Part shown: piece after piece, positions 33,155-42,446 of the stretch
Position numbering within the stretch: the first letter of the stretch is position 1
How the letters are laid out: each line of letters starts with the position of its first letter
The notes under the pieces: generated by a model
The model's input: the letters and a program-made list of their open reading frames with translations, nothing else
Told to the model about the DNA's origin: nothing
Database searches by the model: none
DNA from: JAFGGG01 sp964634205
GTDB taxonomy: Bacteria; Spirochaetota; Spirochaetia; SZUA-6; RPPD01
Length of the DNA stretch: 64,000 bases
NCBI GenBank assembly: GCA_964634205.1
Contig: CAZWKE010000007.1
Location: forward strand, 1-64,000
Direction: 5' to 3'
Made by a program: the position numbers and the translations under genes

Positions 33155-34673
33155 TTCTCTCCAAATGGCGAAAATTGATCGGGAAACGCAAGAGCAGTTT
33201 GCCTTTCCCGCTTTGCTCCTGATGGAGAACGCGGGCATAAAAATATATTCCTTTATAAAAAAGAATATTTGGAAACAGAAAGAACTTCCGCATACCTGTG
33301 TAATCCTTGCCGGAAAGGGAAATAACGGGGGAGATGCGTTGGTTATTGCCCGGCAGTGCATAGACGACCTCAGGAACGGCATCCATATTATTCTTGCCGT
33401 CGGCAGACCTGATGAGAAAAGCTTATGCGGTATTAACCTGAAAATCTGTAAATCACTTGGTATTCAGATCATTGATTATCAGAAAGAAAAAGGCCTTGCC
33501 CATAAACTTATCTCATCGTGCGACTGTCTGATCGACGGTATTTTGGGTACCGGTATCTCTGCCGAGGTACGTCCGCCGCTCGCGAATCTGATAGAACACG
33601 CAAATAATTCCCCGGCACTGCGGATCTCGATTGATGTGCCGTCGGGGATCGGAGACGCATTTAAATCCGGTTTTACCGCCTTCAGGGCGGAGCATACCTG
33701 TACGGTGGAACTGCCGAAATCCGCCCTTTATCTCCCCTTCGCGCGGCCCTATTGCGGTGACATTCATATCATAAAGATCGGTTTTCCAACGACGCTTACC
33801 ACGAAAGAGGCGTTTACGGGAGAGCTGCTTAAATATGATGATTTTTTCAGGCTACTTCCTCAAATCAGGCGTGATGTGCACAAAAACAATCGGGGGCATT
33901 GCGCTGTTTTTTCCGGTGGAGTCGGAACCACCGGAGCCGCATATTTATGTGCTACCGCAGCGGCGAGGACACGTACCGGGTTGGTAACGGTTTTTGCGGA
34001 TGAGACCGTGTATCCGCTTTTGGTACCGAAATTCAACTCGGTTATGATCCGTCCATTGGGTTGGATACGGGAGCGGCTGCCTGAATTGAAAGCAAGGTAT
34101 TCCGGACTGTTGATCGGCCCGGGTTGGGGTACGGAAGATGAAAAACAGGAGATTCTGGGAGATTTGATCGACTCCGGTATTCCCGGTGTCATTGATGCGG
34201 ATGGTATTACCCTGCTTGCGGAGATAATGAAAAAGCGGCAGATACAATTTAGGGCAAACATGGTGTTAACGCCCCACCCCGGCGAATGTGTCAGACTCTG
34301 CGGAGGAAAGGTGGAAGAGCTTTTAACCGATCCGCTGCAGAAACTGATTCCGCTAAGCAGGCAGCTGAATACGCCGGTTATCATGAAGGGACATGTGTCA
34401 TACCTGGTGACACCCGACAGTGATTATTATATTCTTGATGGAATGAATCCCGCTCTGGCAACCGGAGGGTCCGGAGATGTTTTAGCCGGAATAATTGCGG
34501 GTTTTATCTCTTCCGGTGTGGAAATCATTACCGCCTGCCGGTTGGGTCTTTTGCTGCATGCCAGACTGGGTGAATATATCGCCGGGAAAAACGGATGGTT
34601 TCTGGCCGAGGATCTGCTTCCTTACATTTCTTCCGCAGTAAATGCCGATGAGGAGAATGCAATTTGGCAATAG
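33141..34673 (+). CDS. nnrD: Bifunctional NAD(P)HX epimerase/dehydratase NnrE-NnrD
   Basis: A 510-residue fusion that repairs hydrated NADH/NADPH. The N-terminal YjeF epimerase domain has AGKGNNGGDALV at 57-69 and VDVPSG-type IDVPSGIGD; the C-terminal ribokinase-like dehydratase has LLIGPGWG, VLTPHPGECVRL and ATGGSGDVLAGI, the phosphate-binding motif. Both halves look intact. It begins inside the lipoprotein gene end, and the next gene starts inside its 3' end, so translation is coupled. Confidence 0.95.
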   Translation: MKLVNSLQMAKIDRETQEQFAFPALLLMENAGIKIYSFIKKNIWKQKELPHTCVILAGKGNNGGDALVIARQCIDDLRNGIHIILAVGRPDEKSLCGINLKICKSLGIQIIDYQKEKGLAHKLISSCDCLIDGILGTGISAEVRPPLANLIEHANNSPALRISIDVPSGIGDAFKSGFTAFRAEHTCTVELPKSALYLPFARPYCGDIHIIKIGFPTTLTTKEAFTGELLKYDDFFRLLPQIRRDVHKNNRGHCAVFSGGVGTTGAAYLCATAAARTRTGLVTVFADETVYPLLVPKFNSVMIRPLGWIRERLPELKARYSGLLIGPGWGTEDEKQEILGDLIDSGIPGVIDADGITLLAEIMKKRQIQFRANMVLTPHPGECVRLCGGKVEELLTDPLQKLIPLSRQLNTPVIMKGHVSYLVTPDSDYYILDGMNPALATGGSGDVLAGIIAGFISSGVEIITACRLGLLLHARLGEYIAGKNGWFLAEDLLPYISSAVNADEENAIWQ

Positions 34674-35212
34674 ATGATAAAAAAGACGACCATGATGTTC
34701 TCCATGTAAAAAAAGATTCATCATCCGATACGCATTATTATTACAGCAGAGCCGAACGGCTGTCTCTCCCTTCCGCATCAAAACTGCACGAAAAATCCGG
34801 AAAGAAAAAACGAATCAGATCTTCATCCGTGATTATTATACTTGATATTCTGCTTATTGTTATTGCGTTTATTCTCTTCCGGCTTTTTCTTTTTGGCCCG
34901 GCAAATGAGGTGACCGCGCATGGTTATAGGTTCTACCTGCGCCAGATTGTGTCGGAAAACAATATTGTAGTAAGTGTCACCGCAAAAAAGACCGATACCT
35001 CCGACCTGAAACTTCCCACTGAGGCAGAGGTCCGTTTTTCGTTGGCACCGGGTAATGATTCCAGCCGGACGGTACTTGCCCTCCCCGAAGAGGCGGGGGC
35101 GGAACATATCACCCGGGTGAGATTTCCCTTGACGGGAGAAGAAAAAAAAATACAAGCCCTGGTGATCCTCGGCACGGAATCATTTAAACTGAGCCTGCCG
35201 ATAAAAAAATAA
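34664..35212 (+). CDS. Single-pass membrane protein of unknown function
   Basis: A 182-residue protein with a charged, Ser- and His-containing cytoplasmic part (1-50), one membrane helix (about 53-76, VIIILDILLIVIAFILFRLFLF) and an extracytoplasmic beta-rich domain of about 100 residues. The start is TTG with AGGAG 8 nt upstream, overlapping nnrD by 10 nt. No family recognised. Its stop codon directly precedes the first inverted-repeat element. Confidence 0.7.
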   Translation: MAIDDKKDDHDVLHVKKDSSSDTHYYYSRAERLSLPSASKLHEKSGKKKRIRSSSVIIILDILLIVIAFILFRLFLFGPANEVTAHGYRFYLRQIVSENNIVVSVTAKKTDTSDLKLPTEAEVRFSLAPGNDSSRTVLALPEEAGAEHITRVRFPLTGEEKKIQALVILGTESFKLSLPIKK

Positions 35213-35239
35213 ATCCAATCAGCAATATGCATACTTTGA

Positions 35240-35331
35240 CAGGCAATTTTAAATTTGTTCGGTTGTTTTTCATAATAGAAAAACCATTTTCTGCTTGATT
35301 TGCCATGCAAGGAACAAATTTAAAATTGCTG
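35240..35331. repeat. Inverted-repeat element A (long hairpin)
   Basis: Arms of 18 bp are perfectly complementary: GCAATTTTAAATTTGTTC (35243-35260) and its complement (35312-35329), with a 51-nt interior that has a smaller GGTT-TTTTTC/GAAAAACC hairpin. The ends read CAGGCAATT and AATTGCTG. A 9-bp direct repeat AAATCCAAT (35211-35219 and 35332-35340) brackets the element, resembling a target duplication. It is the sister of the element at 35844-35936. Its function is unknown. Confidence 0.7.
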
Positions 35332-35391
35332 AAATCCAATTGACGACACGTCCCAAAAGATATATATTTTTTAATGAATAAGGAGTGGAGT

Positions 35392-35796
35392 ATGCAGATT
35401 TATTTTCTTTCTATTGTGGTTAATATCATTATCAGTATGATCCTGATGTCAGAGGATTTTGGAGAGAAAATAAGCATTTTTAAAAAGGTTGAGAATGCCT
35501 TTCAGGGAATGAGTAAAAAATTCCTTCTGGCGTTTTCAGCCATGCTTATCGCCTTGATCCAACTTGTTGCTCCTATTGAAGGCATACCGTTTCTGGGGGA
35601 TTTCCTCCCCATGGTTGCGGGATTCAGTCTGGGTGGCGCCCTTTTGCTGACAGCAATAAAAGAACGAACAGACGTGGAAAACCAGGCGGTAGACAAACTG
35701 GAAAAGGTTATGCTTCATTACAAGGGTTTTATCGGTGCGGGCGGTATTATTGTGTCCTTTTTGCACTTTATTCTTCCCACGCTCCCTATTCTGTAA
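35392..35796 (+). CDS. Small four-helix membrane protein of unknown function
   Basis: A 134-residue hydrophobic protein with about four membrane segments (1-20, 45-62, 72-90 and 112-130) and a short charged loop (KERTDVENQAVDKLEKV). ATG at 35392 has AAGGAG 6 nt upstream and is preferred to the ATG six codons before it. It lies alone between two related inverted-repeat elements. No family is recognised; the sequence is compatible with a small channel or accessory factor. Confidence 0.7.
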   Translation: MQIYFLSIVVNIIISMILMSEDFGEKISIFKKVENAFQGMSKKFLLAFSAMLIALIQLVAPIEGIPFLGDFLPMVAGFSLGGALLLTAIKERTDVENQAVDKLEKVMLHYKGFIGAGGIIVSFLHFILPTLPIL

Positions 35797-35843
35797 AGCA
35801 CAGTACGACAGCATGTTACATTGCCTGCCGAAACAAGTTGATA

Positions 35844-35936
35844 CAAGTAATTCTCATTTTTAACGATTATATTGTAATCTCTCTAAAACAGTGTGTATCT
35901 CAAATGCTGTGGAAATGTGAAAAATGAGAATTACTG
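35844..35936. repeat. Inverted-repeat element B (long hairpin)
   Basis: Perfect 16-bp arms AGTAATTCTCATTTTT (35846-35861) and complement (35920-35935) around 58 nt that include an ACAG/CTGT hairpin. Ends CAAGTAATT and AATTACTG match those of element A, including one extra base in the left arm, while the inner arm sequences differ but still pair. It lies between convergent genes and its right end is 3 nt from the stop codon at 35940. No flanking direct repeat seen. Confidence 0.7.
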
Positions 35937-35939
35937 AGA

Positions 35940-36995
35940 TTACGCCGGTTTCGTTTTTTCCTGGAAATGTGAAAGAATAATTCCGAATCCGAAGATCAAC
36001 GCAATATATACAACAATCGCCCCAAGAATATATAAGATATTGATTACCGGTGCCAGGAATTTCAAGCCGAGCATGGATAAAATAAAGGCCAGCACAGTGA
36101 ATCCGTTGATCAAGAGATACCCAACCACACCCGCAAGATATAACTGGGCAAACCCTGATTGGTTTTTAAAGATCATGTTTCCTATTCGTACTGAAATGGC
36201 GCTGAATCCCATATAGGCACCGACGATAAGCAGGAGAAACAGCAAGGGAATAAGAATTATCCCGACCGATGCGACAACGAGCAGCAGTACAAGGATCGGG
36301 AGTATAATAAACGCCAAGAATACAATGAGGATGGAACGCTTCCAGTAGTAGGTAACACCGTTCACCAGCGAGTTTAAATTGTTCCGGCCGATGCTGGCAT
36401 AGACAAAAAGAAAAAGAAGAAAAATGATCGCACTGAAAATGGAAAAATGCACGGGGAATGATTTAATCGGTTGTAATGAGATCAAAAGACCCAAAAGCGG
36501 TATATGAATATCGGGGATGGCCTGTTTTGTGCCGCTGACGAACACCGATGAATCCGCGTATACCGAGCCACCGAGCGCAACCACATTTCCCGTAACAACC
36601 GAATTTGAGCGCAATACAATATTGGCGTTAAAGGCCCAAACATCGCCGTTAACTCGTCCTGACACGATAATCGGGCCGCCCATGCTGATAATATCACCCT
36701 TATATGATCCGGTTACTACAATCTGTTTTCCATAATTCAGACCGGCGTAGGTAAGAAATGCCAGACCGTTCATGGATAAGAAAACACTGTCTTCATCGGT
36801 TTTTACCACAAACCGTATGGGAAGAATTTTCAGAGACTGTTTTTCCCCTTTGGGGAATTCGATAAGGTCAAACTGAATGTGAACGGGGCTTTTAATCTCA
36901 CTCATGCGAAATCCGTCACTCCTGACCTCCGCATATGCCGTGACGAATGTGAAAATTAAAATGAGAATTATAATACTGATGACAAGAATCTTCAT
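35940..36995 (-). CDS. Membrane protein with bactofilin-like extracytoplasmic domain
   Basis: A 351-residue protein with a signal peptide (ending TAYAEV), a polymer-forming bactofilin-type beta-helix (about 90-160, repeats such as GSYKGDIISMGGPIIVSGRVNGDVWA split over turns) and a C-terminal half with about six membrane helices. Similar fusions are annotated as polymer-forming cytoskeletal or DUF8173 proteins. AAGGA precedes the ATG. Convergent to the small membrane gene. Topology suggests that the beta-helix is periplasmic, unlike the cytosolic bactofilins elsewhere in the window. Confidence 0.78.
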   Translation of the reverse strand: MKILVISIIILILIFTFVTAYAEVRSDGFRMSEIKSPVHIQFDLIEFPKGEKQSLKILPIRFVVKTDEDSVFLSMNGLAFLTYAGLNYGKQIVVTGSYKGDIISMGGPIIVSGRVNGDVWAFNANIVLRSNSVVTGNVVALGGSVYADSSVFVSGTKQAIPDIHIPLLGLLISLQPIKSFPVHFSIFSAIIFLLFLFVYASIGRNNLNSLVNGVTYYWKRSILIVFLAFIILPILVLLLVVASVGIILIPLLFLLLIVGAYMGFSAISVRIGNMIFKNQSGFAQLYLAGVVGYLLINGFTVLAFILSMLGLKFLAPVINILYILGAIVVYIALIFGFGIILSHFQEKTKPA

Positions 36996-37066
36996 AAGGT
37001 TTTCCTTTGTCCTGATATAATCATATTATACGTGCAGTCCGCCCCGGCTGCAATTCATTTTTCTTT

Positions 37067-38143
37067 TCATTTTAAATATATCAGCGGATTTATGGCCTTG
37101 CCGTTCTTAAAAATGGAAAAATGCAGGTGCGGACCGGTTACCAAGCCGGTAGCGCCCATGAATCCGATGCGCTGTCCCTGAGCCACGATCTTTCCCTTTG
37201 AAACCAGTATTCTTTTCAAATGGCCGTAAAGGGTATGAAATCCATCGCCATGACTGATGATGATAAAATTTCCGTAAATATGATCATACCCGATTTTTGA
37301 CACTTTTCCCGCTCTTGAGGCAAATACCGATGTTCCCGGCACATTGGCCAGGTCAATGCCGCGATGCAGTTCCCTCCGCCCTGTAAACGGGCTGTTGCGC
37401 CAGCCGAAACCGGAGGTCAGCCTGCCCCGCGTGGGAGAAATAAAGAGGTGTCCCAGTATACCGTTAAGCTCTTTGGCGCTCAGTGTGGCACCGGGCAGGA
37501 AAAGCTGCTGTCCTTTTGTCAGTACGGATGTGTCCAAATGATTCCAATCCAACAGGTTATTAAGCGATACATCGTATTTATTTGAAATCATGCTGAGTGA
37601 ATCCCCTTGTTTTACGGTGTACAGCAGTCCATTGTAATTGGGTATGGTCAGTGTGGTACCGATAACCAGCGATCGGGCATTCCTGATATTATTAAAACCG
37701 ATAATGGTACCGATATTCAGTTTGTATTTCTGGGCGATTCCGGAAAGCGAATCGCCTTTTTTGACCTTATAAACGATTGTTTTCAGATTTTTTAATGGCG
37801 GAGACATTATTTGTTCCGGCTCCGGCTGTGTATAATAACTGCTTAATTCATCCTGCAGCAGGCTTACCATGGTTTTATCCTGTTCCGGGAAATCAAATTC
37901 TTTTAACTCCCGGTTTTGTGGAAAAATCGGAAAACATAAGGAAACCAGTACGGCAACCAGCGTCAGGCTGATGATGAGAGCGATGAGCCTTTTCTGCGGC
38001 AGTTTATGAAACAAGGATGAATGGTCCTTGTTTCTGGGTTTTTGCGGCATGAGCTTCGGATGAACGATCAGTTTGAATGAGACCGGTCGACTTTTATGTG
38101 AGTTTCTTTTTTCTACTCTCTGATGCAATGAACTAACCAACAT
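37067..38143 (-). CDS. LysM-M23 murein endopeptidase
   Basis: A 358-residue envelope protein: basic cytoplasmic N-terminus, one membrane helix (about 52-72), two LysM modules (YKVKKGDSLSGIAQKY and YTVKQGDSLSMISNKY) and a C-terminal LytM domain with zinc ligands H260, D264 (LHRGIDL) and H339-L-H341 (GPHLHFS). All four ligands are present, so it should be an active peptidoglycan endopeptidase rather than an EnvC-type activator. GAGG lies 7 nt before the ATG. Divergent from lepB. Confidence 0.94.
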   Translation of the reverse strand: MLVSSLHQRVEKRNSHKSRPVSFKLIVHPKLMPQKPRNKDHSSLFHKLPQKRLIALIISLTLVAVLVSLCFPIFPQNRELKEFDFPEQDKTMVSLLQDELSSYYTQPEPEQIMSPPLKNLKTIVYKVKKGDSLSGIAQKYKLNIGTIIGFNNIRNARSLVIGTTLTIPNYNGLLYTVKQGDSLSMISNKYDVSLNNLLDWNHLDTSVLTKGQQLFLPGATLSAKELNGILGHLFISPTRGRLTSGFGWRNSPFTGRRELHRGIDLANVPGTSVFASRAGKVSKIGYDHIYGNFIIISHGDGFHTLYGHLKRILVSKGKIVAQGQRIGFMGATGLVTGPHLHFSIFKNGKAINPLIYLK

Positions 38144-38163
38144 ACTTTACCTCACAAATCATA

Positions 38164-38192
38164 TCGACATAATTTCCGTTGCATATTAATAT
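38164..38192 (+). promoter_or_regulatory. Putative sigma-70 promoter of lepB, leaderless type
   Basis: Plus strand TCGACA (38164-38169), 17-nt spacer, TAATAT (38187-38192). The ATG at 38200 begins 8 nt after the -10; no ribosome site is present. Confidence 0.5.
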
Positions 38193-38199
38193 TATATCC

Positions 38200-38709
38200 A
38201 TGTTGATGGATAAAAAAACGCGCTCAATCCTGCTGATGATTATGGGCCTGGCATGTGTGATGTTTCTGCTTCGGGTATTTTTTATTGATATTATGAGTGT
38301 GGCGGGGCGCTCGATGGAGCCGACACTTATGCCGGGAGGGCCGCTGCTCATCGATAAACTGTATTATGGGTTGATGATCCCCTTTGGAAATCACTCGTTG
38401 ATACAGTGGCATAAACCGGCGAGAGGTGATATAGTAGTATTCTTTAATGACTATGATGATACCATCACCGTAAAGAGGTGCCTGGCCATAGAGGGCGATC
38501 CCATAAAAACAGAAAACGGACAACTCTTTATTAATAACAAAATATTACCGTTAAAATATTATCAGGAAATAAAATGGAGAGCATATAATGTGGTCCCACC
38601 GGGATACATTTTTGTATCGGGTGATAATCTTAACTACTCTGTTGACTCACGGGAATACGGATTTATTTCCATCAAAGCAGTCTTGGGGTGTGCGATGTTC
38701 GTACAATAA
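38200..38709 (+). CDS. lepB: Signal peptidase I
   Basis: About 169 residues; cleaves signal peptides of exported proteins. One N-terminal membrane helix (8-32), then the catalytic Ser S38 in GRSMEPTL and Lys K92 in VKRCLA, and the box D motif GDNLNYSVDSREYG. ATG at 38200 is chosen; a TTG seven codons upstream lies inside the promoter. It is followed 14 nt later by the PBP gene. Size suits the short Gram-positive-like form. Confidence 0.93.
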   Translation: MLMDKKTRSILLMIMGLACVMFLLRVFFIDIMSVAGRSMEPTLMPGGPLLIDKLYYGLMIPFGNHSLIQWHKPARGDIVVFFNDYDDTITVKRCLAIEGDPIKTENGQLFINNKILPLKYYQEIKWRAYNVVPPGYIFVSGDNLNYSVDSREYGFISIKAVLGCAMFVQ

Positions 38710-38723
38710 GGAAGGTTCTTGCA

Positions 38724-40595
38724 ATGCTCGATAAGCAGGGGAAAAGACGCTTTTATATTTACATTTTATTTATTGGCGTTCTCGCGGTCATTCTGGTGAT
38801 CAATCTTTTTGTATTGATGATTTTTTCGCCACAGCCTGAAAATGATACACAGCAGGCGAAACCGGTTGTGGAACGGGGCGCCATTCTTGACAGAAACGGC
38901 AGACCGCTTGCCATACAGACTCAGCTGTATTCGGTTGAGGCATGGATTCCGGGGATTGAGGATATTAAGGAAACCGTCTCTTTGCTGTCTCATGTCCTTG
39001 ATATCAGCGAAAATAATATTTTTAACAAATTGCACAGTACCACCAGATCGGTCTATATTGAGCGGAAGATAAGTACCAAGAAGTCCGAACAGATCCGCGA
39101 GTATAAAAAGCAGGGGAAGTTAAAGGGGATTCTTTTACGCAGTGAGTACGGTCGTATTTATCCCGAACAGGAGCTTGCCTCTCATGTTATCGGCTATATC
39201 GGGGTGGATAATGTGGGACTGGAGGGGATTGAATACTCATTCGACAAACAGCTTTCTCCTGACCCCGAAAATTCCGGGCAGACTGAAATACACGGTAATC
39301 ACGTGGTACTCACTATTGATATCAATATCCAGTATATGCTTGATAAAATCGCCAAAGAAACCCTAAAAGAGCAAAAAGCGGATTCGGTCATGATTCTGGC
39401 TATGAACGCAAAGAACGGGGAGATCCTTGGGTATTCGGCTGTTCCTGATTTCGATCCCAATGAATTCCTCAACTATAAGAAATCGGATTTAAAAAACAGG
39501 CCGCTTACCCAGGCCTACGAACCGGGATCGGCATTTAAGATATTCAGCCTGGCCTCTATGATGGAATTGGGTGCATTAAGCAAATACGACACCTTTGTCT
39601 GTAACGGATATTACGAAAAGGTGCTTGCCGACGGCACCACTATCAGGATTGGTTGTTCCGGGGTACATGGGGTGGTAACACCGGAGTTAATATTAAAATA
39701 CTCATGTAACGCCGGGGCGGCATATGCTTCGGATAACGCAGACAGCATTCTTTTTTATGAAAAATTAAAGGACTTTGGTTTCGGCGAAAGAACCGGTTTA
39801 CCCCTGCCCGGGGAGTCATACGGCATATTTCACGAACCGCATACCTGGTCCGCGCGCTCCAAGCCGACTATTGCCATTGGTCAGGAGATTTCGGTTTCGG
39901 CGGTGCAAATGATCACGGCGGCCACGGTTTTCAGCAATAATGGAATGCTGTTAAAACCCCTGATTGTAAAGAAAATAATTTCACCGGACGGTAAGGTGTT
40001 AAAAACCTTCGGACGGGAGGAGGTCCGCAGGGTTGTCTCACCGGAGGTTGCACATGAAATACTCCATGAGATGATAAGCGCAACCGACAGCGGGGGTACC
40101 GCCCATTCCGCACGGCTGGCAGGTATTCCGGTGGCGGCCAAGACCGGAACAGCGCAGGTGGCTGATCCGGCTACCGGGCTGTATTCGCAAAACAGGTTTG
40201 TGGCATCGATAATCGGGTTGTTCCCGGCAAATGACCCACAGTTTATTCTCTATGTGGTTATCCGGAATCCAAAAGGCAGATGGTATTTCGGCAGCAGAAT
40301 TGCCGCACCGGTATTTAAGCGGGTGGCGGAAGAGATACTTTCCTATTATGATATTTACGGAAAAAAGGATACGGTAATAACTCACAGCGGTGAACTGCAT
40401 ATTAAAAAACCGCATCCGGTCAAAATAGGTTCCAGCCTGCCCGATCTGCGCGGCCTTCCAAAGCGGCTTATTCTTCCCTTGTTTGAGGCGGGAATAACCG
40501 TTTATATTGAGGGAGAGGGTTATGTTGTTGCCCAGGATCCACCCGCGGGAACTCCGGTAAAAAAAGGCATGAGGGTATATCTGAAACTTCAATGA
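38724..40595 (+). CDS. Class B penicillin-binding protein (PBP2/FtsI type) with PASTA domain
   Basis: A 623-residue peptidoglycan transpeptidase. Membrane helix about 9-33, dimerisation domain with RGAILDRNGRPLA, and a transpeptidase domain with S269-x-x-K272 (GSAFK), S327-C-N329 and K473-TGT. A single PASTA module ends the protein (LPDLRGLPKRLILPLFEAG, DPPAGTPVKKGMRV). ATG at 38724 has AGGAAGG 8 nt upstream. FtsI (division) is the more likely role because PASTA tails occur in such proteins, but elongation is possible. It overlaps the next gene by 4 nt. Confidence 0.93.
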   Translation: MLDKQGKRRFYIYILFIGVLAVILVINLFVLMIFSPQPENDTQQAKPVVERGAILDRNGRPLAIQTQLYSVEAWIPGIEDIKETVSLLSHVLDISENNIFNKLHSTTRSVYIERKISTKKSEQIREYKKQGKLKGILLRSEYGRIYPEQELASHVIGYIGVDNVGLEGIEYSFDKQLSPDPENSGQTEIHGNHVVLTIDINIQYMLDKIAKETLKEQKADSVMILAMNAKNGEILGYSAVPDFDPNEFLNYKKSDLKNRPLTQAYEPGSAFKIFSLASMMELGALSKYDTFVCNGYYEKVLADGTTIRIGCSGVHGVVTPELILKYSCNAGAAYASDNADSILFYEKLKDFGFGERTGLPLPGESYGIFHEPHTWSARSKPTIAIGQEISVSAVQMITAATVFSNNGMLLKPLIVKKIISPDGKVLKTFGREEVRRVVSPEVAHEILHEMISATDSGGTAHSARLAGIPVAAKTGTAQVADPATGLYSQNRFVASIIGLFPANDPQFILYVVIRNPKGRWYFGSRIAAPVFKRVAEEILSYYDIYGKKDTVITHSGELHIKKPHPVKIGSSLPDLRGLPKRLILPLFEAGITVYIEGEGYVVAQDPPAGTPVKKGMRVYLKLQ

Positions 40596-42409
40596 CATAT
40601 TTCGAGCAGAACCTTAACGCATTGCTTAAAAATAACTCTGGGATAAGAAAGGATTTTATTTCGGGGATACAGCCGAATCCGGATATAACAGTAGAGGATA
40701 CGGTGTCCGGAATGCCGACGGCATTATACCGTGACAAATATATTCACAGCCGCCATAATCCTTATAAAGAAGCACAGAATGTAATCGCCTCACAGGTGCC
40801 GGCGAAGGTGAGTCTGTGCATATTTTACGGTATCGGCCTCGGGTACCTGCCCGAAGCTTTCAACGCAAAATATCCGGAAGTACCATGCCTGATAATTGAA
40901 CCCGATATTTCGATGTTTGTGAAAGCTTTGTGGGCACGTGATATGACAAAGATTGCAGCCTCTCCCCGTATTTCTTACTTTGTCGGCACGGAGCCTGAAC
41001 AGGTTGCAATGGTGTTGGAAAACCATTCGCTTTCTCATGTTCATATTGTGAAACTCAGGGCCATGTTCGAAAAGGACAAAGAATATTATCAGCATATGGA
41101 CCATACCATCGAATATTTTTTAAAAAAACGAGAGATCAATAAAAATACCTTGCAGCGTTTCGGTAAACTTTGGATCAGAAATCTCTGTGCGAATATCAGA
41201 AAAATCGCGGAAGCACCGGGAATAAAGCATTTGGCGGGAAAATTTTCAGGATTCCCTGCCCTCATTATTGCCGCCGGTCCTTCTCTTACTCCATTGCTCC
41301 CGTTGTTAAAGGATTTGACGGATAAAATGCTGGTTATTGCGGTGGACACCTCACTGCATGTTTGCCAGGAGAACGGGATCGATCCGGATTTTGTCATAGT
41401 TGCCGATCCTCAATACTGGAATACCAGACACCTGGATTATGCCCGTCCCGGCAATTATATTCTCATTTCGGAATCCTCAACACATCCCAGGGTTTTCAGG
41501 CGTATACAAGCTCCGGTTTATATGGGAAGCTCGCTGTTTCCCCTGGGCAGGTACCTTGAGGGGGTTGTGGGGGAAAAGGGGAAACTGGGCGCCGGGGGAT
41601 CGGTTGCAACTTCCGCCTGGGATTTTGCCAGGATCATCGGTGCCGAGCCGATTGTAATGGCCGGCTTGGACCTGGGATTTCCGGGTATGCAGACACATTA
41701 CCGTGGAAGTTATTTTGAGTCGCGTTTTTTTACTATGAGCTCCCGTTTTATACCCATAGAGCACATGTCCTTCGCTTATTTATATCATGCGGGTACAGCC
41801 ATGGTACCGGCAAACAATAACGGTACGGTATTAAGTGATCAACGGATGTTGGTTTACCGCTATTGGTTCGAAACACAGCATCAGCTTTATCCTCATCTGG
41901 ATTGTAAAAACCTTTCGGAAAGCGGCACGAAGATAAACGGGATTCCGTTTTGTGATTTTCATGAACTGCTGCAGCTTGATACTATCCGACCGCAGTTAAA
42001 AGCTGAAATGGACCGGTTAAAATCAATGACCGCCGGTCCGGTCAACATCAATATACGAAAGTTAAAGACTGCATTAAATGATCTGATTTCAGAGTTGCGG
42101 GTGTTAAAAAATCTTGCGCAAAAAGGGGTGGAATATTCTTTAAAATTTAAAAATTGTTTAACAAATAATGAAGACCTTACTGATTGTATTACCCGCCTGA
42201 ATAATGTGGATCAAAAACTACTCTCTGCGGCCTCAAAAACGGTCATCGGATTTTTATTGCAGCCGCTTATTAATGAAATTACAGACACACAATTTACCGG
42301 CAATAACCGGGAAATGGTAATAGAGTATTCAAGAAAAATATATACGGAAATCGGGTATTCGTGTGACTACCATTTGCAAATCCTTGGGAAAACCGTCTCG
42401 GCACTCTAA
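40592..42409 (+). CDS. DUF115 family protein (MptE-like/Maf-related)
   Basis: A 605-residue protein. The middle (about 205-400) has the DUF115 signature: PALIIAAGPSL, IDPDFVIVADPQYWN, SSLFPLGRYL, LGAGGSVATSAWDFA and VMAGLDLGF. The family includes Campylobacter and Helicobacter Maf/FlaG-linked proteins that glycosylate flagellin with nonulosonic acids, and archaeal MptE. Given periplasmic flagella, a role in flagellin modification is plausible but not shown. Its ATGA overlap with the PBP gene suggests co-transcription with envelope genes. N-terminal 200 residues resemble the Maf N-terminal domain (LCIFYGIGLGYLPEAF). Confidence 0.85.
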   Translation: MTYFEQNLNALLKNNSGIRKDFISGIQPNPDITVEDTVSGMPTALYRDKYIHSRHNPYKEAQNVIASQVPAKVSLCIFYGIGLGYLPEAFNAKYPEVPCLIIEPDISMFVKALWARDMTKIAASPRISYFVGTEPEQVAMVLENHSLSHVHIVKLRAMFEKDKEYYQHMDHTIEYFLKKREINKNTLQRFGKLWIRNLCANIRKIAEAPGIKHLAGKFSGFPALIIAAGPSLTPLLPLLKDLTDKMLVIAVDTSLHVCQENGIDPDFVIVADPQYWNTRHLDYARPGNYILISESSTHPRVFRRIQAPVYMGSSLFPLGRYLEGVVGEKGKLGAGGSVATSAWDFARIIGAEPIVMAGLDLGFPGMQTHYRGSYFESRFFTMSSRFIPIEHMSFAYLYHAGTAMVPANNNGTVLSDQRMLVYRYWFETQHQLYPHLDCKNLSESGTKINGIPFCDFHELLQLDTIRPQLKAEMDRLKSMTAGPVNINIRKLKTALNDLISELRVLKNLAQKGVEYSLKFKNCLTNNEDLTDCITRLNNVDQKLLSAASKTVIGFLLQPLINEITDTQFTGNNREMVIEYSRKIYTEIGYSCDYHLQILGKTVSAL

Positions 42410-42446
42410 TTTTTTCTTAAGTTATTTTATAATACGCCGACGTAAT

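Noticed and set aside
35211..35340. Element A as an integron attC site
   Set aside because: The arms do not show the paired GTTRRRY/RYYYAAC boxes and no integrase gene is near.
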